A stretch of DNA of 22,504 nt from VGNY01 sp964549635 (lineage in GTDB: Bacteria; Chloroflexota; Dehalococcoidia; GIF9; UBA5629), in assembly GCA_964549635.1 (NCBI GenBank), contig CAZJVJ010000018.1, positions 1 to 22,504 on the forward strand, in the 5' to 3' direction. A model generated the notes under the pieces. It did no database searches, had not been told where the DNA came from, and worked only from the letters and a program-made list of their open reading frames with translations. Shown here piece after piece: positions 22,250 through 22,504 of the stretch. Each line of letters starts with the position of its first letter. The stretch's first letter is position 1. A program made the translations under genes and the position numbers.

Positions 22250-22308
22250 TGTAGCGCCGGGCTTTAGCCTCGCGATAACAGCGGCGACCTGGAAAAGCCG
22301 CACTACAC
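22250..22308 (+). repeat. palindromic interspersed repeat, copy 1 (diverged)
   Basis: The unit starts TGTAGCGCCGGGCTTTAGCC, continues with CTCGC, a short spacer, and ends with a second hairpin half GCGACCTGGAAAAGCC then GCACTACA. The ends TGTAG and CTACA are inverted. A second copy follows at 22377. Confidence 0.6.
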
Positions 22309-22376
22309 TCTGGAATGACATCAGCCCGTGTTATTGACATTTCAAGCGGATTGTGGACATAATGTCTGTGTATTGA

Positions 22377-22432
22377 TGTAGGGCGAGGCTTTAGCCTCGC
22401 CTCAGCTGACCTCAAAAGGTCGCACTGCAGTA
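22377..22432 (+). repeat. palindromic interspersed repeat, copy 2
   Basis: TGTAG followed by the perfect hairpin GCGAGGC-TTTA-like-GCCTCGC (GCGAGGCTTTAGCCTCGC), then TGACCTCAAAAGGTCGCACTGCA. The two hairpins and near-inverted ends match copy 1 in the same orientation. It resembles REP- or MITE-type intergenic repeats that fold into RNA hairpins; GCGAGGC/GCCTCGC could also terminate transcription. Confidence 0.65.
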
Positions 22433-22486
22433 GATTATATGCCTGACCCGCTCAACGGGGACCAAGCATATGGAAGGGGGTTCGGA

Positions 22487-22504
22487 ATGGAAGGTGGGAC
22501 GAAA
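22487..22504 (+). CDS. possible start of a new gene cut by the right edge
   Basis: ATG at 22487 has AAGGGGG six to seven bases upstream. Another ATG at 22470 opens a different frame that also stays open to the edge. Only a few codons are visible, so neither product nor reality can be judged. Confidence 0.25.

Noticed and set aside
22356..22366. GACATAATGTC palindrome near the right end
   Set aside because: A single 5+1+5 dyad without a second copy or promoter next to it; easily chance.

Overview
The window looks like chromosomal DNA of an uncultured anaerobic Chloroflexota bacterium, most likely of the Dehalococcoidia. This rests on overall gene style only: Ig-like repeats followed by FHA domains, a ferredoxin fused to a helix-turn-helix, a secernin-type peptidase, a MOFRL glycerate kinase, and frequent GTG/TTG starts with AGGAGG-type ribosome sites. 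No rRNA or other marker gene is present, so the assignment is an inference. The sequence is moderately GC-rich except for the first ~1.15 kb, which is clearly AT-richer and probably the end of an acquired segment.

Layout. 1-1121: C-terminal part of a probable DUF499-type ATPase (cut by the left edge) and an unrecognised gene. 1122-1549: no convincing gene. 1550-2782: PadR-type regulator and alpha/beta hydrolase. 2844-10475: an eight-gene phospho-threonine signalling island. A divergent FHA-winged-helix regulator is on the minus strand. On the plus strand follow a zinc-ribbon FHA protein, a PP2C phosphatase, a membrane Ser/Thr kinase, and three membrane proteins with exported N-terminal regions and C-terminal FHA domains. 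A 30-residue membrane peptide lies between the last two, and a terminator closes the island. 10664-12444: an extended SDR and a steroid 5-alpha-reductase-family membrane enzyme. 12451-13533 (minus): HTH-ferredoxin. 13822-15297: exported lipase-like hydrolase. 15319-16425 (minus): site-2 protease-like protein with CBS domains and a broken HExxH motif. 16659-17963: secernin-like peptidase, convergent with and overlapping a glycerate 2-kinase (17947-19317, minus). 19517-20545: small membrane protein and metallo-beta-lactamase-fold hydrolase. 20551-22229: a PIG-L deacetylase divergent from a tandem GNAT acetyltransferase. 22250-22432: two diverged copies of a palindromic interspersed repeat. A possible new gene starts at the right edge.

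How the genes may work together. The most interesting unit is 2844-10475. It encodes a writer (kinase), an eraser (PP2C) and five FHA readers. One reader is fused to a PhoB/OmpR-type DNA-binding domain. Three are anchored in the membrane with exported Trp/Tyr-rich, Ig-like, polyproline and cysteine-rich regions. TGTCAG direct repeats with about 11-bp helical spacing lie in front of both the regulator/kinase operon and the ectodomain-FHA operon, so the FHA-winged-helix protein is the natural candidate to control both. I infer a system that couples an envelope signal, through Thr phosphorylation, to transcription of its own sensors. The rest of the window is ordinary housekeeping or accessory metabolism in small, tightly packed transcription units.
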